NCBI RefSeq assembly: GCF_901538355.1
Contig: NZ_LR593887.1
Span: 2,828,920-2,892,919, forward strand
Length of the DNA stretch: 64,000 bases
Source: Tuwongella immobilis
GTDB lineage: Bacteria; Planctomycetota; Planctomycetia; Gemmatales; Gemmataceae
Direction of reading: 5' to 3'
Shown: piece after piece, positions 1-9,226 of the stretch
How the letters are laid out: the number at the start of each line of letters is the position of its first letter
Numbering within the stretch: the first letter of the stretch is position 1
The notes under the pieces: generated by a model
Database searches by the model: none
Seen by the model: only the letters and a program-made list of their open reading frames with translations
Told to the model about the DNA's origin: nothing
Translations under genes and position numbers: made by a program

Positions 1-2513
1 CGTTGGTGCGAACCGCCGTCACCGAGTTGCGCCGTGGGCAGATCACCATCGAGGCGCTGTTTCTGCTGACACTCGCTGGGGCGCTCATCGGCTCGATGCA
101 ATCGTGGTTGACCGGCAAGGGGCCGATCTATTTTGAAGTCGTCTCCGTGCTTCTGGTGGTGTACACGCTTGGCCGAATGATTGGGGCGCGAAGTCGGGCG
201 GCGGCGATTGCCTCCACGGAAGTCTGGACCAGCGCGCTGCGAACTTGCCGCGTGCTCGACGACCAACAACGCACACGATTGGTGGATATTTCCGAGATTA
301 TTCCCGGCGATCGCATCGAAGTCCGTCCCGGCGAGGCGATTCCGGTGGATGGTACGGTCTCGATGGGCGTCGGGTTTGTATCCGAGGCGGCCGTCAGTGG
401 CGAACCGTTCGCCGTGGTGCGGCGACCCGGAGATCGAGTGCTCGCCGGGATGCATAGCCATGACGCCAGCTTTCAGATTACCGCGTCGAGTCGTGGGCAA
501 ACTCGGCAGATTGATCGACTGATCGAAGCCGTCACTGCAGCACGCGAACAACCGATTTCGCTGCAAAGTCAGGCCGATCGGTTGGGCCAAGTCTTTCTGC
601 CGCTGATTGTTGCGGTCGCCGTCAGCACGTTCGCCGTTTGGACGTATCTGCGCGGCTGGGAAACGGGCCTGTTCAATGCCATGTCGGTACTGCTGGTGGC
701 CTGTCCGTGCGCACTGGGGTTGGCCACGCCGATTATTGTTTGGTCCACGCTGACCCGGCTGGCCGAGCGCGGAATGATCGTCCGAGCCGGCGACACCATC
801 GAACGCCTGGCCAAAGTCAATCGCATTCTGTTCGATAAAACCGGCACACTGACCTCCGATCAATTTCTGATGCGCGATTTGGTCACGATCGCCACCGGCC
901 CCGAACGGGCAGCGCTATTGGGCTGGCTGTCGCTGGTGCAGGAACAGAGCAATCACCCGATTGCGAAGCCGTTTGCGAGTTTGCCCAAGCCCGATGCCGC
1001 CGAATCGCCGCGAGTGACGCAATTGACAGTGGTTCCGGGGTGTGGGGTGGAGGGACGAATCGAGTTTCCCGATGGGCGTTCGCATCGCATTCAGATCGGT
1101 CGGCCCGAATGGATTACCCAAGGTGGAACGCATCACGCCGAGACGCTGCTGGCGCAACTCCGTGCCGTATCGGGACATCGGGTCGATTGTGCGGTCGATG
1201 GCGAATTGGTGGCGGTGGCGATGCTCGACGAGCAGTTGCGGACCTCCAGTCAAGAGACACTGGCAGCCTTGCACCGGATGGGCATTCCGGTCGAGGTGCT
1301 AACCGGCGACACGACCGCTCGTGCGGAGGCGTTGCAATTACCGGCGGTGAAGGGAAATTTGCTGCCCGAAGAAAAGCGGCAAATTGTTGCCGAGCGACGG
1401 GCGGCGGGCGAAGCGGTGCTGATGATCGGCGATGGCATCAACGATAGTTCCGCGCTGGCGGCGGCGGAGGTCGGGCTGGCGTTGGCGTCGGGGACCGATT
1501 TGGCGAACTCGGCGGCAGCGGCGACGTTGTATCACGACGATCTTCGCGTCATCCCCTGGACAATCGCCCTGGCGCGGGAAGCCGTGGCGACCGTGCGGCG
1601 GAATCTGCTGCGTGCCGCCATGTACAATCTCATCGGCATCACCTTGGCCGCAACTGGCTGCCTGCACCCCATCGCCGCCGCGCTGTTGATGCTCGTTTCC
1701 AGTCTGTGGATTGTCTATTCCTCGACTCAAGTGGGTGTGCGACCGCTCGATTGTGGCTGCGAACCCGAGCCGGCCTCACCTGCAACCGATGACCGTCCAA
1801 CTGACCCGGCAACGGAGTCCAATCGACCCACCACTGCGGATTCGGTGACGAACGTCGGTGAGCGTCCCACGGTCGGGAATCCGCGGTGGATTGCCTGCGG
1901 GCATGGGCTGGCGATCGCTGCTCAAGGATTGCTCGCGGCGGCGATGTTGGATGCGTCGATGCCGCTGGCGATGGGGCTGATGCTGGCGTTTGCGGTGGTC
2001 GGCGGCGTGCTGGCGCGCGTGTGGCTGCGCTGGCCGAACATTCCGCACGCGGTAGATATGTCGATTGGCATGCTGAGTCTGGGGAATCTCGGGATGGTCG
2101 TCGGCTGGTGGGCGGATCTCGGCTGGCGGCCGATGGAGCAGGGGAGTTGTTCTTGCTGTGTCGATCTGATGCGTGAAGGGCTGTTCCATGCGCCATGGAT
2201 GTGGTTGGGCATGCTCATTTGTGGCAATCTGGCGATGATTTTCATGATGCGCCGCCCGCATACCGATGTCTGCGATCATCTCCCAGCGATGTATTCTGGC
2301 GGCAATCTGGGCATGCTGTTGGGGATGTGGGGCGGTGGCTGGTTGGCGCAACAAGTGGTGCTGGAATCGGTGCCAGTTGCTGCCGGGCTGAGTTTCTTGG
2401 GAATGTCGATTGGGATGATCGTGGGAATGTTGGTGTTGACCGAGGTGACCCGGCAACTCATCGGTGGAATCCGAGCGTTGCCGGGCATGGTGCGATGGAT
2501 GCGATTGCGGTAA
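1..2513 (+). CDS. Copper-type P1B ATPase, 5'-truncated, with extra C-terminal membrane domain
   Basis: Heavy-metal P-type ATPase that would pump Cu(I) across the inner membrane. Visible are the actuator domain, the CPC metal site (residues 234-236 counting from base 3), the phosphorylation motif DKTGT (278-282) and the hinge GDGIND (476-481). The following helices carry YN and M..SS, the pattern of Cu(I)-type P1B-1 pumps. The N-terminal metal-binding domain and first helices lie upstream of the window, so the true start is not seen. The odd part is the C-terminus: after the last ATPase helix come a CGC-containing linker (near residue 583) and about 200 residues of Met-rich membrane segments with three GNLxM repeats and a CSCC cluster. 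The pump identity is firm; the role of the extension is unknown. Confidence 0.9.
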   Translation, partial: LVRTAVTELRRGQITIEALFLLTLAGALIGSMQSWLTGKGPIYFEVVSVLLVVYTLGRMIGARSRAAAIASTEVWTSALRTCRVLDDQQRTRLVDISEIIPGDRIEVRPGEAIPVDGTVSMGVGFVSEAAVSGEPFAVVRRPGDRVLAGMHSHDASFQITASSRGQTRQIDRLIEAVTAAREQPISLQSQADRLGQVFLPLIVAVAVSTFAVWTYLRGWETGLFNAMSVLLVACPCALGLATPIIVWSTLTRLAERGMIVRAGDTIERLAKVNRILFDKTGTLTSDQFLMRDLVTIATGPERAALLGWLSLVQEQSNHPIAKPFASLPKPDAAESPRVTQLTVVPGCGVEGRIEFPDGRSHRIQIGRPEWITQGGTHHAETLLAQLRAVSGHRVDCAVDGELVAVAMLDEQLRTSSQETLAALHRMGIPVEVLTGDTTARAEALQLPAVKGNLLPEEKRQIVAERRAAGEAVLMIGDGINDSSALAAAEVGLALASGTDLANSAAAATLYHDDLRVIPWTIALAREAVATVRRNLLRAAMYNLIGITLAATGCLHPIAAALLMLVSSLWIVYSSTQVGVRPLDCGCEPEPASPATDDRPTDPATESNRPTTADSVTNVGERPTVGNPRWIACGHGLAIAAQGLLAAAMLDASMPLAMGLMLAFAVVGGVLARVWLRWPNIPHAVDMSIGMLSLGNLGMVVGWWADLGWRPMEQGSCSCCVDLMREGLFHAPWMWLGMLICGNLAMIFMMRRPHTDVCDHLPAMYSGGNLGMLLGMWGGGWLAQQVVLESVPVAAGLSFLGMSIGMIVGMLVLTEVTRQLIGGIRALPGMVRWMRLR

Positions 2514-2528
2514 TCGTTCCGCCGCGAA

Positions 2529-4421
2529 TTACGGCTGATTCGGAGTCGGGGCCGGAGTCGGAGTCGGGGCCGGAGCCGGAGCGTTGGGATTATCACCCGG
2601 TTGCGCCGGGGCGTTGCCGTCCTGCGGCTGCTCCAATCGGAACAGTCGCATTTGCTCCGTGTTCTTGCCGCGATGCACCAACACGCCGGTCTGTGGTTGG
2701 GTCAGATTCGCCAGACCGACATCGTAGGTGGTGTCGGAATCTTTGCCGACGGTCCAGGCCACCCGTTGCGAATCGGAATCCAACGAACCCACCAGCGGAA
2801 TCACGGTATTGCTGACCAGATTGACGTAGGTTCCCCGAACGATGCCCGTCTTGTTGATCGCCAGTTGGAACACATCGTTCGACGATTGCGCATCACCGGA
2901 GACAAGCGCGAACACACCCAGCGATTGCCAATCTTCGTTTTCCTTCGGTTGATACTTGGCTCCGGTGGTTGCCAGGTCTTGGGCTTGCTGGGCGTAGTCG
3001 GATTCCGTCGCAATCGGCGAGCCTTGATAGACGACGTTCCCGCCCTGATAAATCAAATCCGACCCGTAATTGTAGACAATCGGAGCGGTGGAAACGGGAA
3101 TCCCCACATAGACGGCGGTGGTGTTCCAGGTGGGATAGGCCCACACCCCGCGAGCACCCCAACCCGTGTAGTACCACGCCGAGGGATAGCGTCGATACCA
3201 GTCGGCATTGAACGTGCTGTACGACGTGAAGCTCGTCCGCACCGCTGTGCCCTGATAACGCAACGTGTCGCTGCTGACCCATTTGGTGCCGCTATACGTC
3301 GTCACACCGGTGTAGGGATTCGAGCGAATCACCGCACTGGAAGAACTGGCGATGCTGCCATACGGCCCCACCGCGACGCCCGATCGCGTGCCCGCTGCGA
3401 CCGTGCCATTCGGCCCCGTCGCAACACCAGCGCGACTGCTCCCCGCGACGGCACCATTCGGCCCTACGGCGACGCCTTCCTTGCTGCCCCCGGCAATGAC
3501 ATTGCCGTTCGGACCGACAACGACGCCGGCCCGCTCTTTACCCGCCGCGACGCCGTTGGGACCGACCGCAACTCCGGTCCGACTCCCGCCGACCGCCGTG
3601 ACATTTTCGCCCTGGTAGACTCCGGTTCGAGTGGTACCCGCCGCCATCCCGTTAGGCCCAGTCGTGACGCCCGTCCGTTCCGTCGAGGAGCCTGTTGCCC
3701 CAGTGCCGGTGTAGGTTCGGCTTCGATCCCGACTGACCGCTGCGCCCTCGGGGGAGACGTTGTATCCGGTGGTGCTGTTGCTGGTTGCCGTCCCGTTTGG
3801 CCCGCTGAAATTCTTCGAGGTGGAACGAGTGCCGTAGATGCCTTCGGAATTTCCGCTCACGCGTCCGGTTTGCCAGGAGTTGTAATCGCGGCCGTTCGCA
3901 CCATCGATGCTGGTTCCTTTGGCAGTCCCCGCATGGACGTTTCCATTTGGCCCGATCACCGCCCCACCTGCACGAGCTGCATTATACGAACCGCCGTTTG
4001 GCCCTTCGTAAGACCGATTCCCCGCGCCACCGACGGCGACACTGCCGTTTGGCCCACGATAGATTCCACCCGAAGAGGAACCGCTCACATTCGGGCGATC
4101 TGGCATCGTGCGAGGCGTACCACCGACCGGACCCATGCCGCCGCTGCCCGTGGGACGCGACGCATTGAAATTGCCGCCGCCGTTGAATTCCGGGCGAGAG
4201 ACCGGAGCCCCGCCGCCATATCCGCCACCGCCGAAGGATCGCTCGCCGCCGCCGTAACCACCGCCGCCGAAGGATCGCTCGCCGCCGTAACCACCGCCGC
4301 CGAATCCTCCACGACCGCCACCGCCACCGCCACCGAATCGACCCGCTTCTGCGGGATTCGTGAAGGAAACCAACAGAACCATGCTAAGGATGGCCATTGA
4401 CCATCGAAATGAGCGTGCCAT
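2529..4421 (-). CDS. Secreted Gly-rich protein with GPNG repeats
   Basis: A 630-residue exported protein of unknown function. The start is set by an AGGAG element about 10 bases upstream of the ATG at 4421, followed by a signal peptide ending near PAEAG. Next come a Gly-rich stretch (runs of FGGGGYGG type) and about ten imperfect repeats built on GPNG, with spacers such as RTGVAV and AGVVV. A Tyr/Trp-rich globular part and a Pro/Ala/Thr-rich tail follow. Similar planctomycete surface proteins have been annotated as mu-protocadherin-like, but I cannot assign a function. It lies 40 bases downstream of the next gene on the same strand, so the two are probably co-transcribed. It converges with the ATPase, leaving 15 bases between stops. 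Confidence 0.75.
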   Translation of the reverse strand: MARSFRWSMAILSMVLLVSFTNPAEAGRFGGGGGGGRGGFGGGGYGGERSFGGGGYGGGERSFGGGGYGGGAPVSRPEFNGGGNFNASRPTGSGGMGPVGGTPRTMPDRPNVSGSSSGGIYRGPNGSVAVGGAGNRSYEGPNGGSYNAARAGGAVIGPNGNVHAGTAKGTSIDGANGRDYNSWQTGRVSGNSEGIYGTRSTSKNFSGPNGTATSNSTTGYNVSPEGAAVSRDRSRTYTGTGATGSSTERTGVTTGPNGMAAGTTRTGVYQGENVTAVGGSRTGVAVGPNGVAAGKERAGVVVGPNGNVIAGGSKEGVAVGPNGAVAGSSRAGVATGPNGTVAAGTRSGVAVGPYGSIASSSSAVIRSNPYTGVTTYSGTKWVSSDTLRYQGTAVRTSFTSYSTFNADWYRRYPSAWYYTGWGARGVWAYPTWNTTAVYVGIPVSTAPIVYNYGSDLIYQGGNVVYQGSPIATESDYAQQAQDLATTGAKYQPKENEDWQSLGVFALVSGDAQSSNDVFQLAINKTGIVRGTYVNLVSNTVIPLVGSLDSDSQRVAWTVGKDSDTTYDVGLANLTQPQTGVLVHRGKNTEQMRLFRLEQPQDGNAPAQPGDNPNAPAPAPTPTPAPTPNQP

Positions 4422-4461
4422 GATGCCAATCTCCTGTGACGAGACCAAGGGGGGATACCGC

Positions 4462-5451
4462 TTACTTCCCGGTCACTTTCTTGACGGTGATCGGCCCGAC
4501 ATCGGGAACCGGCTGGCCGTTGATGGTGCGCTGCACAGAATGCCAGGTGAATTGATCGTCGCCCTTCTTCGTGACAAGATTATATGCACCTGTCGCGGTT
4601 CCATCGGACAACGTCGCCGAGGCGAAGATCGTCCACTTGCTGCCATCCCAGGTCCAATCCGCGTCGCCAACGCTGCCATCTTCTTCAAAGGTCCAGGCGT
4701 GAATCGTCTGCGTCGCGGGATCAATCCCGATCATCTGCATGCCCACGTTTGCGGTCGCTTTGGCATCGGTCGGCGTAATCGTGTAGGTGCAGCGAATGAA
4801 TGTCTTGGAGGGCATCCATTCGTAGGTGGTTTTCACCTTGGCGACAGGGGAATCCGCTTCCCAGGTGCCAATCAGCCATTCCAAATCGGCAAGGCGAACG
4901 ACCGGCAGCGTTTCTTGGCTCCACTCTTTCAGCAGGGCGGCTTTCCATTTGCCCTGTTCCCGAACGAACAACGTGCTGTACTTGGTGCGGATGGCCGGTT
5001 CGTTCGGGCGATTCGCGGTGAAGATTCCCTCTTCCACTGCGGTGTCAGCTCCCAGGAATCGCACGGAGGTGGTTTCGTTAACAACCGACAATTTCGGGCG
5101 TTTGGCGAAGAAGGCGGCATAGGCTTTCTCGATGGCCGCTTGACCGCGAATCGGATCGCTGCCTTCTTCGACGTACTCGCCTTCTGCAGTCCAGAATGCG
5201 GCAACCGCTTTCGCATCGCCCTTCTCAAACGCCTTGGCGAGCGCTGTGGCCGTCTCCCGAATGGCCGCATCATCCGCGGCGCGTGCCGGATTCATCGGTG
5301 CAGGAGGTGTTGCCGTCGTTGGGGCATCGGCAGCCGGTGCTTCCGTCGCTGGTGTTGGCGCAGTCGGGGATTGTGCATTGGCCCAAAATACACCCACACC
5401 CAGCAAGGCGAGGCTTCCCAAAACCCATTTCGACATCATGTGACGATTCAT
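4462..5451 (-). CDS. Exported SnoaL/NTF2-like (DUF4440-type) protein
   Basis: A 329-residue protein with an N-terminal hydrophobic signal segment ending near ANAQS and a short Pro/Ala/Thr linker. A cone-shaped NTF2-like domain of the DUF4440/SgcJ type follows (about residues 60-180; AAFW, GxAAIE, VREQGKWK). The C-terminal half begins LADLEWLIGTWEAD and continues with beta-rich sequence typical of planctomycete relatives. The substrate is not known; such domains bind small molecules or act as isomerases. It is the first gene of a probable two-gene unit with the Gly-rich protein downstream. Family assignment is from visible motifs; function is not inferred. Confidence 0.75.
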   Translation of the reverse strand: MNRHMMSKWVLGSLALLGVGVFWANAQSPTAPTPATEAPAADAPTTATPPAPMNPARAADDAAIRETATALAKAFEKGDAKAVAAFWTAEGEYVEEGSDPIRGQAAIEKAYAAFFAKRPKLSVVNETTSVRFLGADTAVEEGIFTANRPNEPAIRTKYSTLFVREQGKWKAALLKEWSQETLPVVRLADLEWLIGTWEADSPVAKVKTTYEWMPSKTFIRCTYTITPTDAKATANVGMQMIGIDPATQTIHAWTFEEDGSVGDADWTWDGSKWTIFASATLSDGTATGAYNLVTKKGDDQFTWHSVQRTINGQPVPDVGPITVKKVTGK

Positions 5452-5570
5452 CGAGGTGGCATCCGAATGGAACGGGGAACAGAGACCGAGACGATCGACC
5501 GATTGACTCGGGGTCGTATCATTCTATCGAGGTGGAATCGGGGGAGCTAGCGAAGGAATTGTGAAACGAT

Positions 5571-5655
5571 TGGCCTGGGCGGGACTCGAACCCGCACGTC
5601 CCTTTCGGAACAGGGGATTTTAAGTCCCCGGCGTCTGCCATTCCGCCACCAGGCC
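5571..5655 (-). tRNA. tRNA-Leu (anticodon UAA)
   Basis: The minus strand folds into an 85-base class II tRNA. The 7-bp acceptor stem is perfect (GGCCUGG with CCAGGCC), with discriminator A. A D-arm, an anticodon loop CUUAAAA (anticodon UAA, bases 5620-5622), a long variable arm closing on GAAA and a T-arm with UUCGAGU follow. The long variable arm and A73 are leucine identity features. The 3' CCA is not encoded. It reads codons UUA and UUG. Confidence 0.95.
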
Positions 5656-5751
5656 ATCTGCAAGCGGTTGCGTTGATTCGCATTGTGGCAGGCGATCACG
5701 ATTTCGACAAGAGGAGAGCCGATTGCCTTTCCGAATTCTACGATATTCCCC

Positions 5752-6690
5752 ATGACAATACCGATTCTCGATGTTCGACAACTTGTGCATCGCTACGGCA
5801 GCTTTCAAGCGCTGGCCGGGGTCGATCTAACCGTCCATGCCGGGGAGATGTTCGGCTTGTTGGGGCCGAACGGTGCCGGGAAGACGACGTTTCTGTCGAT
5901 CGTCTCCGGATTGCTCACTCCCACCGGCGGTGAAATTCTGCTGTTTGGTCAACGGTTCGATTCTCGCAACCGAGACCAACGCCGGTTGATCGGCCTCGGA
6001 ACGCAAGATTTGGCCATCTATGCCGATCTGACTGCGCGGGAAAATCTGCAGTTTTTCGGGAAATTGTACGGGCTTCGTGGCGCGACCTTGGCCAAGCGCG
6101 TGGATGCGCTCTTGGATGCGGTCACGCTCCGCGATCGGGCCGATGATCGGGCGGGGGACTTTTCCGGCGGAATGAAGCGGCGGTTGAATCTGGCCGTGGC
6201 TGTCGTCCATGAGCCGAAGTTATTGTTCCTGGATGAGCCGACCACCGGTGTCGATCCGCAATCTCGAAATGCCATCTTTGAGCAAGTGCAGGCACTGAAT
6301 CGAGACGGATTGACGATTGTGTACACATCCCACTACATGGAAGAAGTGGAAACGCTTTGCCCGCGCATCGCCATTCTCGATCACGGAACGCTGATTGCAT
6401 GCGATACGCTCGAACGATTGCTTCAGCGATTGCCCGCGACCATTCGGCTTCGCGTGCGGCCCGATCCGACTCCACTCTTGGGGCGACTTGCGACGCTTCA
6501 GCCCGGCGTGGTGGCCCGTATGGAAGCCGACCGCGTGATGGTAGAATGCCCCTCGGTTGGTCCGACGTTGGTGCGCATCATCGGACTGCTGAACGAGTTA
6601 GGACTGGAGCCGACCACTATCGAAACGCAGGAGCCGAATCTCGAGCGGGTGTTCCTGCATCTGACCGGACATGCATTGCGAGATGACTGA
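5752..6690 (+). CDS. ABC transporter ATP-binding protein (orphan)
   Basis: A 312-residue nucleotide-binding subunit of the CcmA/drug-export class. Walker A is GPNGAGKTT (residues 38-46); a signature DFSGGMKRR and Walker B LLFLDEPTTG follow, then a switch His in YTSHYMEE. The extra C-terminal domain is typical of the NatA/DrrA group. The ATG at 5752 matches the usual family start (IPILDV..QLVHRYG) but has no clear ribosome site; a GAGGAG lies further upstream at 5711-5716, so an earlier non-ATG start is possible. No permease gene is adjacent, so its membrane partner is elsewhere or lost. Confidence 0.88.
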   Translation: MTIPILDVRQLVHRYGSFQALAGVDLTVHAGEMFGLLGPNGAGKTTFLSIVSGLLTPTGGEILLFGQRFDSRNRDQRRLIGLGTQDLAIYADLTARENLQFFGKLYGLRGATLAKRVDALLDAVTLRDRADDRAGDFSGGMKRRLNLAVAVVHEPKLLFLDEPTTGVDPQSRNAIFEQVQALNRDGLTIVYTSHYMEEVETLCPRIAILDHGTLIACDTLERLLQRLPATIRLRVRPDPTPLLGRLATLQPGVVARMEADRVMVECPSVGPTLVRIIGLLNELGLEPTTIETQEPNLERVFLHLTGHALRDD

Positions 6691-6752
6691 CACGCAATTC
6701 GAGCTTGAGCGGCAGTCCGCATGCTCGAAGGTTCCAGCGAAAGGATTCTGCT

Positions 6753-7514
6753 GTGGCGGAACGACGTGGGGCATCGTCGCCGAAAAACGTACCCGCTGAG
6801 ATTCGAGCGCAACTCGAAGCGGGGACGCTGGAAACGGCAACGCTGGCAGAGTCGCTGGCGGTGAATCTCTTTACGCTGCTACGCAATGTGGCCGAGGATG
6901 CGCCCATCGATGATTGGGAACGCGAGTTCGGCGACCAGAAGATTGTCGGGCGAACGTCTGGAATCGGTCGCCGATTGGCCGAGCAATTTGGCGAGTCGGC
7001 CATCACGCGATTCGGGAAGCATTCGAGCGATCTGGTGCGTGGCTGGGTGCCGTTCGTGATCGCCGCCATTCCAGGATGGTCGTTGGAGCAACGGCTGATG
7101 CACCTGCAGCCGCTGGCCGATGATCCCCATTTCGGCGTGCGCGAATGGGCGTGGATGGCGATGCGTCCGCATCTCGCGGAGGATCTGCCGACGGCGATTC
7201 GGCTGCTGACATCGTGGACCGCTCATCCCTCGGCGAATGTGCGTCGGTTTGCCGTCGAAGCGACTCGACCGCGCGGTGTCTGGTGTGCCCATCTGACCGC
7301 GCTGAAAGACGATCCGGAACCGGGACGAGTGCTGCTCGATCCGCTGTATGCCGATCCAACCAAATATGTGCAAGATAGTGTGGCCAACTGGCTGAACGAT
7401 GCCGCGAAATCGGCACCGAATTGGGTTCGTGCCTTGACCGCCGATTGGCTGACGCGAAGCGATGCGCCGGCCACGGCTCGAATTGTCAAACGGGCACTGC
7501 GATCCCTGGATTGA
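6753..7514 (+). CDS. DNA alkylation repeat (AlkD-like HEAT) protein
   Basis: A 253-residue all-helical protein related to the AlkC/AlkD DNA glycosylase superfamily. HEAT-like repeats are recognisable in segments such as FGVREWAWMAMRPHL, SANVRRFAVEATRPRG and YVQDSVANWLNDAAK. The last matches the conserved DNA-binding repeat where an Asp follows the Tyr-Val pair. AlkD enzymes remove 3- and 7-alkylated purines. The GTG start at 6753 is chosen because AAAGGA lies 7 bases before it; no ATG fits. It follows the ABC ATPase after 62 bases and precedes the hydrolase by 78. Confidence 0.8.
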   Translation: MAERRGASSPKNVPAEIRAQLEAGTLETATLAESLAVNLFTLLRNVAEDAPIDDWEREFGDQKIVGRTSGIGRRLAEQFGESAITRFGKHSSDLVRGWVPFVIAAIPGWSLEQRLMHLQPLADDPHFGVREWAWMAMRPHLAEDLPTAIRLLTSWTAHPSANVRRFAVEATRPRGVWCAHLTALKDDPEPGRVLLDPLYADPTKYVQDSVANWLNDAAKSAPNWVRALTADWLTRSDAPATARIVKRALRSLD

Positions 7515-7592
7515 TTCAAGCGGCATCGGATGCGGAGTGGAATTCGCATTCCGATTCGTGGAACGGGGCAATGATTCCGAGAGAGCGAATTC

Positions 7593-8402
7593 ATGGACGA
7601 AATCGAATCCATTTGGCGAACCTTTCTCACTCCGCCGGCGACGCGGGAAATGCAACGCGAAGCCGATCTCGCACAATCGGCCCGACAAATGACCGTCGCT
7701 CACGAAGAGATGCAAATCCAAGCGTATTCGTGGGGTTCCGGGCCGCGGGTGATGCTGGTCCACGGGTGGGGCAGCCGAGCGACGCACTATTTTGCGCTGA
7801 TTCCGATGTTGGTGGAAATGGGATTCGAAGTCGTCGCGTTTGATGCGCCCGCACATGGGCGATCGACCGGCGACATCTGTTCGGCCCCGGCGATCTCGCG
7901 GGCATTGGTCGCTGTCGTGAATTCGAGCGGGCCGGTGGATGCGATCGTCGGCCACTCGTTGGGTGGGTTATCGGCATCGATGGCGATTTTTCGCGGAATG
8001 TTGGTGCGCCGTGCGGTGTTTCTCGCGCCCTGCTGCGACATTGCGCCGAGTGTGATCGATTTCGCGAGTCGATCGGGAATGTCGGCTGAGGGGCAGGCCG
8101 AATTCGTTCGCATCTTCCGAACGGAATTTGATGGTCAATTGGGGAGTATTGGCGATTTGCTGGCAGGGAAGTCGCTGCCGATGTTGCTGCTGCACGATCC
8201 GGATGATCCGGATACGCCGTTCCACTTGACGGAATCGCTGGGGAAGAGTCGGCCCGATGCGGTGCTGCAACCCCTTGCGGGGGCAGGGCATCGGGGGATT
8301 ATGCGGCACAAATCGATGCTCGCGGCGGTGGGCGATTTCCTTCGACCGTTGCGGGACGAATCAAATCCACCCCATGCGTTTGGAGAAGAAAAAGGCGGAT
8401 AA
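7593..8402 (+). CDS. Alpha/beta hydrolase
   Basis: A 269-residue cytoplasmic alpha/beta-hydrolase. The oxyanion motif HGWGS comes first, then the nucleophile elbow GHSLGG with Ser122, an acid in HDPDDPD and a His in GAGHRGIM (His233). The YSWGSGPRVMLVHG entry and the DAPAHGRS strand are typical of small esterases and related hydrolases; the substrate cannot be predicted. The start has a GAGAGCG element upstream. The last 42 bases overlap, tail to tail, the coding sequence of the TauE/SafE gene on the other strand. Confidence 0.85.
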   Translation: MDEIESIWRTFLTPPATREMQREADLAQSARQMTVAHEEMQIQAYSWGSGPRVMLVHGWGSRATHYFALIPMLVEMGFEVVAFDAPAHGRSTGDICSAPAISRALVAVVNSSGPVDAIVGHSLGGLSASMAIFRGMLVRRAVFLAPCCDIAPSVIDFASRSGMSAEGQAEFVRIFRTEFDGQLGSIGDLLAGKSLPMLLLHDPDDPDTPFHLTESLGKSRPDAVLQPLAGAGHRGIMRHKSMLAAVGDFLRPLRDESNPPHAFGEEKGG

Positions 8403-9221
8403 TCCAAAGCCGATGAAAATGACGGTACCCCGCACCAGCGAATCCGGCAACTTTCGGGCGATGCGTGCTCCAAAGTAGCCGCCGAGAATCGCTCCGGTCG
8501 CCATCGTCGGGACGTAAGCCCATTCAATGTCACCACTTCGGATGAACAACACGACCGATGTGCCGTTGATAATCGAAGCAAAGATGGTCTTGAGGGCATT
8601 CATTTGATGAATGTCCCGCAGCGGCATAAACGATAGTGCGGTGAGCATGAGAATGCCGATTCCCGCACCAAAGTAGCCGCCATAAATGGAAATCAGCAGT
8701 TGGGCCATGACCACGCCCAATTTTAGTTGCAAACTTGCTCCGGCGATTCCTGCGGACTCGGTCGGAATCGTCGGCGAATCGGGAGTCGGTGTCGCTGCTG
8801 GCGTCGGTTTTCCGGAAAGAATCCAACGCTTGAGCGGCTTTTGTAGGGCGAAGAGAATTGCCGCGACCAAGACCAACCAGGGGACCGCTGCGCCGAAAAT
8901 CGCCGCCGGCAATTCCGTAACCAACAGCGTGCCAATGGCCCCGCCAATGATGCTCGGCACGATTAGCCACAACAGCAATTGTCGGCCTTCTTGGACTTCT
9001 TTGCGGTACCCCCACGCGCTGGCCAATGAACCCGGCAACAGCGATACCGTGCTGGTGCCATTGGCCAGTTTGGAGGCGAGGTCCAAACTCCCGGTTTGCG
9101 TCGTGAGAACGCCAACGAGTGCGGGAAACGTCAGCAAGGTTCCACCACCTGCGACGGCGTTCATCATTCCGCCAAGAATGGCCGCAATCGCAAGTGGGAG
9201 ATGGGTTTGCAGAAAATCCAT
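8361..9221 (-). CDS. TauE/SafE-family membrane permease
   Basis: A 286-residue polytopic membrane protein of the sulfite exporter TauE/SafE family, with about eight hydrophobic helices. The two family half-repeats begin with GGxxNAVAGGGTLLTFPAL and GGYFGAGIGILML. These proteins move sulfite, sulfonates or other small organic anions; the substrate here is unknown. ATG 9221 begins at MDFLQTHLP; a TTG at 9239 would extend it by six residues into the preceding dehydrogenase gene. It starts 5 bases after that gene's stop, so the two are probably one transcript. Confidence 0.88.
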   Translation of the reverse strand: MDFLQTHLPLAIAAILGGMMNAVAGGGTLLTFPALVGVLTTQTGSLDLASKLANGTSTVSLLPGSLASAWGYRKEVQEGRQLLLWLIVPSIIGGAIGTLLVTELPAAIFGAAVPWLVLVAAILFALQKPLKRWILSGKPTPAATPTPDSPTIPTESAGIAGASLQLKLGVVMAQLLISIYGGYFGAGIGILMLTALSFMPLRDIHQMNALKTIFASIINGTSVVLFIRSGDIEWAYVPTMATGAILGGYFGARIARKLPDSLVRGTVIFIGFGLSAFFFSKRMGWI

Positions 9222-9226
9222 GTGCG

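Noticed and set aside
2601-4400. 599-residue open frame on the plus strand opposite the GPNG-repeat gene
   Set aside because: It mirrors the repetitive GC-rich codons of the real gene, has Arg/Thr-rich composition and no domain or ribosome site.
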